This document shows, in pieces, positions 35,478 to 42,467 of a stretch of DNA of 56,975 bases. Under the pieces are notes generated by a model, which was given only the letters and a program-made list of their open reading frames with translations, searched no databases and was not told the origin of the DNA. Each line of letters begins with the position of its first letter. Within the stretch, counting starts at the first letter, position 1. The translations under genes were made by a program, and so were the position numbers. Source of the DNA: CAZVYJ01 sp964631565 (lineage in GTDB: Bacteria; Planctomycetota; Phycisphaerae; SM23-33); contig CAZVYJ010000017.1 of the NCBI GenBank assembly GCA_964631565.1, positions 1-56,975 on the forward strand. Reading direction: 5' to 3'.

Positions 35478-36389
35478 TTACAGTCCTGCTTTTTCAATGA
35501 TGTGCGGCACGCAGTGGTCCCAGCCCAGCGTCATCAGGTGCGCACCCTGGCAGAGGTGCTTCATGCTGGAGACCAGTTCCGCGCAGATGTCGATGGAGAC
35601 CTTCTCGCGGTCTTCCTTGGCTGCATCGGCCAGCCGCTGAATGATTGCGTCCGGCACGACGACGCCCGGCACGGAGCGGTTCATGTACTTTGCCATGCCG
35701 GCGTTCTTGAGCATGACGATACCGACGAGTATCGGAACCTTGATGTGCTCGACGCGCTTCATGAACGCCTCGAAGGCGGCCGGGTCGTAAACCGCCTGCG
35801 TCTGGACGAACTGGGCGCCGGCTTCCACCTTCTTTTCCAATTTTATAATCTGCGGCTCGACCTCGTCGGCGCACGGCGTGACGCAGCAGCCCTTGAAGAA
35901 TTTCGGCGCGCCGTCCAGCGTGTTGGGGTTGCCCTTCATGTCCTTGCCCATGTCGAAGCCGGCTTCGAGGTTCGTCATGCACTGGAGCAGGCCGACCGAG
36001 TCGAGGTCGTACACGCACTTGGCCTCCTGGTGGTCGCCCATTGCCACGTGGTCGCCCGTCAGGGCCAGCACGTTCCGCACGCCGAATATATACGCCGTCA
36101 GCAGATCGCTCTGAAGCGCGAGGCGGTTGCGGTCTCGAGTGACCATCTGGAGCACTGGTTCGATGCCGGCTTCCAGCAGCAGCTTCGCGCCGCACATGCT
36201 GCCTGCCCGCATGACAGCCGTCTGTATGTCGGTAACATTCACGGCTGTGACGCGGTCGTTCTTGAGGCACGTGACGGCCTCGTGCATGACCGGCGCCATG
36301 TTCACGCCCTTGGGCGGGCCGATTTCGGCCGTTATGACGAATTTACCCGCATTGAGTTGGGCTTGCAGTTTGCTTACAGGCTCGCTCAT
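35478..36389 (-). CDS. metF: Methylenetetrahydrofolate reductase, catalytic subunit
   Basis: 303-residue TIM-barrel flavoprotein reducing 5,10-methylene-THF to 5-methyl-THF. Seen are FVITAEIGPPKG (strand 1), the FAD/folate residues in VNVTDIQTAVMR, LEAGIEPVLQMVTRDRNR, NVLALTGDH and the late AGAQFVQTQAVYD. The LALTGDH and QTQ motifs are diagnostic. Its coupling by a 4-bp overlap to a MetV-type partner indicates the acetogen-like MetFV complex, rather than the NADPH-dependent single-subunit enzyme. It is the last gene of a minus-strand redox cluster. Confidence 0.93.
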   Translation of the reverse strand: MSEPVSKLQAQLNAGKFVITAEIGPPKGVNMAPVMHEAVTCLKNDRVTAVNVTDIQTAVMRAGSMCGAKLLLEAGIEPVLQMVTRDRNRLALQSDLLTAYIFGVRNVLALTGDHVAMGDHQEAKCVYDLDSVGLLQCMTNLEAGFDMGKDMKGNPNTLDGAPKFFKGCCVTPCADEVEPQIIKLEKKVEAGAQFVQTQAVYDPAAFEAFMKRVEHIKVPILVGIVMLKNAGMAKYMNRSVPGVVVPDAIIQRLADAAKEDREKVSIDICAELVSSMKHLCQGAHLMTLGWDHCVPHIIEKAGL

Positions 36390-37081
36390 GCCTGGGACTC
36401 CTCTTTGTCTTCGATTTCCATAAGTTCCTTGTGTGTCAGCCGACGCACGCCGCCGCTGCGGTCCTTCCGCCAGTTCCTGGCCGGGCGAAGCTTGCGGTAC
36501 TCATCGAGCCGACCGAGCTCCTTCAGCCGGTTGTAGATGAGGAACCACGCGCAGTCCATATCCTTGCTGACTTCGCACTTGCCGTCGTTCGTTCCGCCGC
36601 ACGCGCCGTTGATGAGGCTCTTGGAGCAGCGGGCTATCGGACATATTCCGCCGGTCCACGCCAGTACGCAGTCGCCGCAGCCGTGGCAGTATTCCTCCCA
36701 CATGCCGCCCGCCGTGTTGGCGCCGTAGAACGTGGTGTTCAGGCCGGGCAGCATCGGCACATCGGGGTAAAGCCCGCTCATGAAGCCGACGCCCACGCCG
36801 CACGCGATGCTCAGCACCGCATCGTAATCCCTGGGGTTCTTCGTGAGATTTCCGATAAACTCGCGGTCGCACTGCCTCGTTATGCAGTCGAAATCGACCT
36901 GCTTTTCCTCGCCCTTCTGTTTGCACGCCAGGCGGATCTGCAAGGCAAGCTCCTCGGCCTGCTTCTCGCCGCCGGTCAGACAGACCGTTACGCAGCTTCC
37001 GCAGGCGAGCACCAGCACCTTTTTGTAAGGCGCTATCATCGCCATGATTTCGTCGAATGGTTTCCTCTCGCCAACAATCAT
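36386..37081 (-). CDS. metV: MetV-type partner of methylenetetrahydrofolate reductase
   Basis: 231-residue cysteine-rich protein of the methylene-THF reductase C-terminal (zinc/iron-sulfur binding) family. An N-terminal VLVLACGSCVTVCLTGGEKQ suggests one cysteine site. The C-terminal part has CHGCGDCVLAWTGGICPIARC and SLINGACGGTNDGKCEV, the MetV signature. In acetogens MetV ferries electrons between an oxidoreductase module and MetF. Start and stop overlap both neighbours by 4 bp (ATGA), implying fixed stoichiometry. Confidence 0.9.
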   Translation of the reverse strand: MIVGERKPFDEIMAMIAPYKKVLVLACGSCVTVCLTGGEKQAEELALQIRLACKQKGEEKQVDFDCITRQCDREFIGNLTKNPRDYDAVLSIACGVGVGFMSGLYPDVPMLPGLNTTFYGANTAGGMWEEYCHGCGDCVLAWTGGICPIARCSKSLINGACGGTNDGKCEVSKDMDCAWFLIYNRLKELGRLDEYRKLRPARNWRKDRSGGVRRLTHKELMEIEDKEESQA

Positions 37082-39159
37082 TTAAGTGTCTCCTGGCAGG
37101 CCGTAATTTTCCCGGCCGCTTCAGTCAGGGCTGCGGCGACCGCATCGCGGCCGTCGCTCGCCGCCTCGTAAAACTGTATCTTCTCGGGACTCAGTCCGAT
37201 TTCTTTCAGCATGTCGCGCACCTGCTCGACGCGTTTTTCGATTCGGCCGGCCGCCGTCGGGTAACGCTCGGTTCCGCGCCTGCACGCGACGACCACTACG
37301 CCGGCTGCCCCGTTCTCAAAGGCGCTGAGCATGTCCGACACGCTTATGCGGGCGGCAGTCGGCAGGTAGATTTCGCCGACGCCGTCAACATGTTTCACAT
37401 TGCCCTGCCAGTCGTCGGCGGAGGCGTACTGGCCGGAGATGTAGGCCACTATCCTGCTGCCGGAGGCGAGAACCTTCGCTGTTTTCGCCTGCAGGTCGCC
37501 GACATCGTGGCCGCGGGCGATAATCGCGTTGGCCGGGCACTCGCTGATGCATATTCCGCAGGCCTGGCAGAGGCAGGAATCTATCCGGGCTACATCGGTG
37601 ACGACCGGAATATCGAACGGGCAGACGCGCAGGCAGGTGAGGCAGGCTGCGCACTTGTCCACTATCACTTCCGCGCCGGACCCGCAGTTCATGCACCGCC
37701 GGGCCTCTTTCAGTGCGGCGGCCTCATCGAGGTTGTGATCCATCTCCTCGAAGTTCGACTTGCGTTTCTCAGCCGGCTCGGTCGGCACAACGGCCCGCTC
37801 GACTTTGATGACTTTCTCTGCCGTGGCCGGCGAGATTTCGTCTATGACGGGCGGCGTGGAATCGTCTATAGCGATTTTTTTGCCGCTCAGAAACATGTCG
37901 ACGGCCTTCGCCGCGCGCCGGCCGCTCGCGCACGCCTCGACGGCCGAACCCGGCGGCGTGACGATTTCGCCGCACGCGAAGACGTAAGGCAGGCTGGTCT
38001 GCTGCGTGGCGGGGTTGAATTCCAGCCGCCCGCGGGCGTCGAGCTTCAGTTCGCTGCCGGCTGTAAAACCCGTGTCGGCCATTTGGCCGATGGCCGTGAT
38101 TACCGTGTCGCACTCGACATCGAGTATGTCGCTGTCGTCGTACTGCGGGCTGAACTTGCCGTCGGCGTCGAATACGCGAGTGACCTTGCGTGTCTTAAGC
38201 GCGGTTATCTCGCCGCCCTTTGTAACGATTTCGACCGGCCCGCGGCGATGTATGAAGCTCACGCCTTCCTCGGCGGCTTCTTCGACTTCCCAGTCCCATG
38301 CGGGCACTTCTTCCTCGTTTTCGAGGCAGACGCAGCGGACTTTTTTCGCGCCGAGGCGGACTGCCGACCGCGCGGCGTCCATTGCTACGTTGCCGGCGCC
38401 GATCACGACCACGTCGTTTCCGATTGTGACCGGGCGGTCGAAGGCCAGGTCAGTAAGAAAATTCAGGACCGCAAAATGCTTTTTATTGTCCGCGCCGGGA
38501 ATCGGCAGCGTGCGGCTTTTCGCGAGACCTGCCGCGATTACGACGGCATCGAAGCCCTCGGCCTTCAGGTCGGCGATGGATTTGTCCCTGCCGATTTCAA
38601 CGCCGGTTACAAGCTCGACGCCGTGTGCGCATATCCAGTCGACGTCCATCTGGATTACATCCCGCGGCAGGCGGTATTTCGGAATGGCCGTCATGGGAAT
38701 GCCGCCGGCGACGTCGAACTTCTCGAACACCGTCGGGCGGTAGCCGAGCTTCGCCAGGTCGAGCGCCGCGGTCAGGCCCGACGGGCCGGAGCCGACGACG
38801 GCGACCTTCGCTTTGTCCTGTTTTGCGGCCTTGTGAACCGTAGCGCCTTCGGCGCCCTGAAGCTCGGCCACGAACCGCTTGACCTCGCGGATGGCGACCG
38901 GCTTGTCGACGTTCTGCCGCCGGCAGTTCGCCTCGCACGGATGATGGCAGATGCGCCCGCAGACGGCGGCGTACGGCAGGTGCGTGCGGATTATGTCGAT
39001 GGCCTCGCGCCAGCTGCCGCGGGCGATGGCCTCGATGTAGCTGCGGACGTCCGCGTGGACCGGGCAGCCGTTGCGGCACGGCGCCCACTCGCGATTCATC
39101 AGCTCGGTCGGGCTTTGCAGCCTCCTGAAATCCTTGACTGTCAGATCAACGTCTCGCAT
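37078..39159 (-). CDS. Composite FAD/NAD(P) oxidoreductase with ferredoxin and MvhD-like domains
   Basis: 693-residue redox protein. Residues ~25-85 form a GltD/NfnB-type N-terminal iron-sulfur domain (Cys28, 32, 67, 71, 75, 79 in CRNGCPV and CGRICHHPCEANC). Residues ~117-450 are an FAD/NAD(P)-binding reductase (VAVVGSGPSGLTAA, then VVVIGAGNVAMDAA). A two-cluster ferredoxin domain follows (CAACLTCLRVCPFDIP, CLCQACGICISECPANAI). The C-terminal ~120 residues align by pattern with MvhD (MLSAFENGAAGVVVVAC, KRVEQVRDMLKEIGL), but most MvhD cluster cysteines are missing. It probably passes electrons between NAD(P)H or ferredoxin and MetV, like the HdrA/MvhD part of the Moorella complex. GGAG lies 7 nt upstream of the ATG. 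Confidence 0.85.
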   Translation of the reverse strand: MRDVDLTVKDFRRLQSPTELMNREWAPCRNGCPVHADVRSYIEAIARGSWREAIDIIRTHLPYAAVCGRICHHPCEANCRRQNVDKPVAIREVKRFVAELQGAEGATVHKAAKQDKAKVAVVGSGPSGLTAALDLAKLGYRPTVFEKFDVAGGIPMTAIPKYRLPRDVIQMDVDWICAHGVELVTGVEIGRDKSIADLKAEGFDAVVIAAGLAKSRTLPIPGADNKKHFAVLNFLTDLAFDRPVTIGNDVVVIGAGNVAMDAARSAVRLGAKKVRCVCLENEEEVPAWDWEVEEAAEEGVSFIHRRGPVEIVTKGGEITALKTRKVTRVFDADGKFSPQYDDSDILDVECDTVITAIGQMADTGFTAGSELKLDARGRLEFNPATQQTSLPYVFACGEIVTPPGSAVEACASGRRAAKAVDMFLSGKKIAIDDSTPPVIDEISPATAEKVIKVERAVVPTEPAEKRKSNFEEMDHNLDEAAALKEARRCMNCGSGAEVIVDKCAACLTCLRVCPFDIPVVTDVARIDSCLCQACGICISECPANAIIARGHDVGDLQAKTAKVLASGSRIVAYISGQYASADDWQGNVKHVDGVGEIYLPTAARISVSDMLSAFENGAAGVVVVACRRGTERYPTAAGRIEKRVEQVRDMLKEIGLSPEKIQFYEAASDGRDAVAAALTEAAGKITACQETLK

Positions 39160-39189
39160 GAATCTTCTCCGAATTCTTGCGGCATAAAT

Positions 39190-39211
39190 GTAACCGCCGT
39201 ATCGCGGTTAC
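39190..39211. promoter_or_regulatory. 22-bp inverted repeat upstream of the oxidoreductase gene
   Basis: GTAACCGC (39190-39197) and GCGGTTAC (39204-39211) are separated by 6 nt. It lies about 30 bp upstream of the ATG, inside a 243-bp gap between the PduT-like and oxidoreductase genes. It could be an operator, or an RNA hairpin that sets relative expression of the two halves of the cluster. Confidence 0.45.
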
Positions 39212-39402
39212 GCGAGAGGGAAGATGTTAGGGCAAATACCGCCGGGGTTTCAATGCGAAGTAAAAACTTTTTGCGGAAGATGCAGAAAATTACCTCACAA
39301 ACTGGCTTATCAAAGCCTGAAACTACAAACAACCTCCTCCATATACCGATTTTAGCAGATTTGCGGCCGGCGGTTCAAGGCAGTGAATATGCCCGCCGCT
39401 CC

Positions 39403-39963
39403 TTATATATATTCGTCGAATAATTCCTTTTCCGGGCGAGGGATTACTATTTCGCTGACGAGCAGGCCCCGCTCGCGGACCTCGGCGGCTCCGGCGCGAA
39501 CGGCGGTTTCGACGTCGGTCTGGCTGCCGGTCATCAGGCAGAAGCCCTTGCCGCCCAGCGCCATGGCGACATGAATTCGGAACAGCGTTATTCCGGCCGA
39601 CTTGGCGGCTGCGTCGGCGGCTGCGATTATGCTCACGCCGCTGAAGCTCTCGATAACGCCGATCGCATCGGCCTGGCCGTCTTTCAGCACCACAGACTGC
39701 CCCAACGCCGGAAAGACCGACTTGTGAACGTTCGGAATAACCAGATGGTCGATTACCGCTTCGTCGGCGACCTCCAGGCCTGCGCGGACGGCCGACTTGA
39801 CGTCGCTGACCGAACCGGTGAATACGATGAAATACTTGCCGGAGCAAATCGTCCGGGCGAGAAGGATTTTCACGGACGCCGCTTTAAGCAGCGCATCCCG
39901 AACCTTGTAGCCCATGCCGATGCTCGAAAGCTCGATAGCGCCGATTGATTTTGATTCTGCCAT
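39403..39963 (-). CDS. PduT-like tandem BMC-domain shell protein with iron-sulfur cysteine
   Basis: 186-residue protein made of two bacterial-microcompartment (BMC) domains (residues ~5-88 and ~98-180). It matches PduT along its length: SIGAIELSSIGMGYKVRDAL, KTICPGK-like RTICSGKYF, FRIHVAMALGGKGF and the terminal IVIPRPEKELF. Cys40 aligns with the PduT cysteine (Cys38 in Salmonella) that holds a [4Fe-4S] cluster at the trimer pore. ATG 39963 has GAGGAAG 5 nt upstream. No other shell protein is encoded in the window, so the protein may act as an electron-transfer scaffold rather than part of a full compartment. Confidence 0.9.
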   Translation of the reverse strand: MAESKSIGAIELSSIGMGYKVRDALLKAASVKILLARTICSGKYFIVFTGSVSDVKSAVRAGLEVADEAVIDHLVIPNVHKSVFPALGQSVVLKDGQADAIGVIESFSGVSIIAAADAAAKSAGITLFRIHVAMALGGKGFCLMTGSQTDVETAVRAGAAEVRERGLLVSEIVIPRPEKELFDEYI

Positions 39964-40013
39964 TTTCTTCCTCAAATCTGGCGATTGCCTGCATATTCAA
40001 ACAAAACATCATT

Positions 40014-40099
40014 CGACACAGAGGCACAGAGATTCGGAGAAGAACAAAAAACAATTTATTGAAATTTCATTCCTCTGTCTCTCTGCGTCTCTGTGTCGT
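40014..40099. repeat. Dispersed inverted repeat (copy 3) inside the redox cluster
   Basis: Arms 40014-40039 (CGACACAGAGGCACAGAG onward) and 40074-40099 (ending TGCGTCTCTGTGTCG) flank an A/T-rich loop. It occupies most of the gap between the PduS-like and PduT-like genes. Confidence 0.85.
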
Positions 40100-40103
40100 G
40101 TTG

Positions 40104-41432
40104 TTATTTTTCTATCCACACAGTGCCGTCTTCGATAGCTTTGACCACGCCGGCTATCGAAGCGTGCACCGGCACGCCCAGGGCGGCCTTGCCGTCCTTG
40201 ACCGGAACCTTGCCGACCACGTCGCCCGCGGAAACTTTCTGTCCGACGGTAACGGCCGGCTCGCACGCCGCACCGATATGCTGCTTGAGTTTTATGCCGA
40301 CCCGGCCGGTCGGAAGAATATCCTCGACAAGCGGGCCGACGTTTTTGAACTGTTTAAGCCCCAGTTTCTGCATCAGCCGCTCAACCGGCGTCTTGCGGTT
40401 GTCCATGTGCATGACGGGACGCTGCGGATTGAACGGCGGGTTCTCCCACTTGCTGCCCTCGCGGGCGATGCGGGCCTTGTTCTCGGCGCAGACACTCTTG
40501 GGGTCAAGGTCTTCCGGACACGAAACGAAGCTGCACAGGTTGCACTCGCAGCAGAAGCTTGTGCCCTTCACGTCGGCCTCGCCGACAAGGTTGAACTCAA
40601 GCGATCGCATGGCTCGGTGCGGCTCGACGGGGTGGCCAAGCAGGTACCGCGGGCAAAGTTCCGTGCAGAAACTGCACTGGTCGCAGGCACTTCGGCCGAT
40701 GCGGACGATCTGCTTCCAATTCCTGCTATAACGGCGAATTACGATGTGGTCACTTGGTAAAACGATAACGGCGCCGGTGGTTCTGGTCACGACGGCGTCG
40801 TGGTTTTCTTCCAGGCGGCCCATCATCACGCCGCCGACAATGTAGTTCGCGTCGTCTATTGTCGCCCCTCCGGCGGCAGCTACGCACTCCGCCAGCGAAA
40901 TGCCGACCGGCACGCGCAGCGTAACCGGATTTTCGACCGCGCCGGCAACGGAAATATGCTTGACGATGACCGGCCCGCGGGCGGAAGTCGCTACGTTCAT
41001 TGCGGTTTCGACGTTCATCGTGACCACGCCGACGTTCAGCGGAATGCCGCCCGGCGGAATCACCCGGCCGGTCACATCGAACACCAGGACGAACTCGTCG
41101 CCGGCCGGGTATGCGTTCTGAAGCTCGCAGATGCGGATATTCGCGGGAAGCTTCGGCCGGAGCAAATCTATGACATCGCGGTACTTGCCCTTGATGCCTA
41201 TAAAACCTTCCTTCGCGCCGACAAGATCGATGGCGGCCGACATGCCGGCGATGACATCATCGGCGTAGCGGCGGAGGGTTTCCTTGTCCTTGTGGAGCAG
41301 AGGCTCGCACTCGGCCGCATTCAGCACGACCGTGTCGGCCTTGCCGGAAAGCTTTACATAAGTTGGGAACCCGGCCCCGCCGGCGCCTACGACGCCCGCC
41401 GCTCTGACAATATCTGGTGTAATCCCGGACAT
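40104..41432 (-). CDS. PduS/RnfC2-like flavo-iron-sulfur NADH oxidoreductase
   Basis: 442-residue protein of the RnfC/PduS family. The flavin/NADH-binding N terminus has AGVVGAGGAGFPTYVKL, then NAAECEPLLHKDKE and an SLBB region (VPVGISLAECVAAAGG). Two [4Fe-4S] motifs follow (ACDQCSFCTELCPRYL and CCECNLCSFVSCPEDLDP). The tail VPVHASIAGVVKAIEDGTVWI is an RnfC-type C-terminal barrel. PduS reduces cobalamin with NADH and docks on PduT; RnfC2 feeds NADH electrons into the acetogen MetFV complex. Here either role fits. ATG 41432 with GAGG 6 nt upstream is chosen over an in-frame upstream start at 41480. It is the first gene of the cluster. Confidence 0.9.
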   Translation of the reverse strand: MSGITPDIVRAAGVVGAGGAGFPTYVKLSGKADTVVLNAAECEPLLHKDKETLRRYADDVIAGMSAAIDLVGAKEGFIGIKGKYRDVIDLLRPKLPANIRICELQNAYPAGDEFVLVFDVTGRVIPPGGIPLNVGVVTMNVETAMNVATSARGPVIVKHISVAGAVENPVTLRVPVGISLAECVAAAGGATIDDANYIVGGVMMGRLEENHDAVVTRTTGAVIVLPSDHIVIRRYSRNWKQIVRIGRSACDQCSFCTELCPRYLLGHPVEPHRAMRSLEFNLVGEADVKGTSFCCECNLCSFVSCPEDLDPKSVCAENKARIAREGSKWENPPFNPQRPVMHMDNRKTPVERLMQKLGLKQFKNVGPLVEDILPTGRVGIKLKQHIGAACEPAVTVGQKVSAGDVVGKVPVKDGKAALGVPVHASIAGVVKAIEDGTVWIEK

Positions 41433-41510
41433 CAGTAACCTCAAAAACCTCAAATCAAAAAGCCGGAAAGCTATCGGCAATATACACGTTCAGACCGGAA
41501 GATAAAGACT

Positions 41511-41527
41511 TTGTTACAGACAAACAA
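41511..41527. promoter_or_regulatory. Imperfect Rex-like box upstream of the pduS-like gene
   Basis: TTGTTACAGACAAACAA has 5-bp inverted arms TTGTT/AACAA with a 7-nt spacer. Rex operators typically read TTGTT-A-A-N4-T-T-AACAA or TTGTGA-N6-TCACAA, so this is one base short. It lies about 80 bp before the start codon and overlaps a possible -35 (TTGTTT on the minus strand). A rex gene occurs at 48335-48964. Confidence 0.35.
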
Positions 41528-41554
41528 GATATGATTTGAGCCCGGAACTTTTAC

Positions 41555-41586
41555 ATAAACAAAACCGCCGCCCGTACGGGCGGCGG
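41555..41586 (-). terminator. Intrinsic terminator after the HU-like gene
   Basis: A perfect 22-bp palindrome at 41565-41586 (half-site CCGCCGCCCGT), followed on the minus strand by TTTTGTTT. It separates the HU gene from the redox cluster on the same strand, so the cluster needs its own promoter within 41433-41560. Confidence 0.85.
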
Positions 41587-41724
41587 CGATTATGTCTGCT
41601 ACATTGTTACAGGGCTCCGACCGGTAACAGAGGCTAAACGCGCTGCCGTAACCGGCGGCATCCGGAAATCAAACCTTCATCAAACGGCGGCCGGAAGATA
41701 CCCTGTACGAACCGCTCCAGCAAT

Positions 41725-42033
41725 TCATCTGGGAGCCGGCGTAGACAAGCCTTCCTGAAGTCTGATTTTCATGATCCGGCCGACCTTGAACTTCACGGTC
41801 CGTTTGGGAGGGACCTGCACGCGCTGGAGCGTCTTTGGGTTCTGTGCGATGCGGGCTGCACGTTCTTTGGTTTCAAAAACGCCAAAGTCCCTGAACTCCA
41901 GTCGATTGCCCTGTCCAAGCTCCTCAATGATATCGTCGAGGAAGTTCTGGATCACTCTCTTGACCATGACGCGTTTATACTTCGTCCGGTCCGCAATTCT
42001 GTCCACCAATTCCTTTTTGGTTACGGTGTGCAT
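41725..42033 (-). CDS. HU/IHF-family DNA-binding protein
   Basis: 102-residue histone-like protein. N-terminal helices read TKKELVDRIADRTKY and the beta-arm region reads RLEFRDFGVFETKERAARIAQNPKT, matching the G-x-F-x2-R-x-R-x3-NP-T signature of HU/IHF; the arm ends in TVKFKVGR. It bends DNA and compacts the nucleoid. The C terminus extends about ten residues past the usual HU end (LQEGLSTPAPR). The ATG at 42033 has AAGGGA 5 nt upstream; two in-frame upstream starts lack this. Confidence 0.93.
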   Translation of the reverse strand: MHTVTKKELVDRIADRTKYKRVMVKRVIQNFLDDIIEELGQGNRLEFRDFGVFETKERAARIAQNPKTLQRVQVPPKRTVKFKVGRIMKIRLQEGLSTPAPR

Positions 42034-42467
42034 AAACGTCCCTTTCATAAGACCTAATGCACCGTTCACATAAATGCCAAAGATTTGGCGAAAACCGCTA
42101 CTTATAAGACATGCACAAAAGCATAACTTCGCTGCAAGTTATAATACGGCAAAGACTTCTTGCAGACAAGTAAATTTCATACCTTACCCTAAGCTACCCT
42201 TGCCGATTAAAAACAGGCACGTATGCGATTGGCGCTTAAATTGCCAAAAACAAACCCAAACCAGACTGCCGAAAAATACGGCTGACGTGTTTCTAAGTCA
42301 TTGTAGGCACTGACAGATGCAAATATACGTTGCTATCCTGCAAATTCTCTGCCTGACAATCGAAAAACAAGGCGCCCCGAAAACAAACATAAACCCTCAC
42401 ACAAACATCATAAAAGCGACAATGCAAATTTTATGGCATTTCCTGGCGGGTCTTCCCGTACGGGAAT
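42034..42467. other. A/T-rich intergenic region between HU and GH35 genes
   Basis: 434 bp, clearly richer in A/T than the rest. It holds the HU promoter region and the downstream flank of the GH35 gene. Short open frames on the plus strand (from 42074 and 42317) have no ribosome-binding site or recognisable content. No RNA gene is recognised. Confidence 0.5.
42141..42169 (-). promoter_or_regulatory. Candidate sigma-70 promoter of the HU-like gene
   Basis: On the minus strand TTGTCT (42169-42164) and TATTAT (42146-42141) are separated by exactly 17 nt, about 110 bp upstream of the start codon, in an A/T-rich stretch. Confidence 0.4.

Noticed and set aside
37057..39423. 788-codon plus-strand frame opposite the composite oxidoreductase
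   Set aside because: Shadow of a gene whose motifs are unmistakable on the minus strand; shadow translation has no recognisable domain.
40104..41432. Membrane Rnf complex subunit C
   Set aside because: No other rnf genes follow; the next gene is PduT-like, so a PduS or RnfC2 role fits better.
41611..41638. TGTTAC...GTAACA inverted repeat near the HU 3' end as a second operator
   Set aside because: Only 6-bp arms with a wide spacer, located downstream of the HU gene; not distinguishable from chance.
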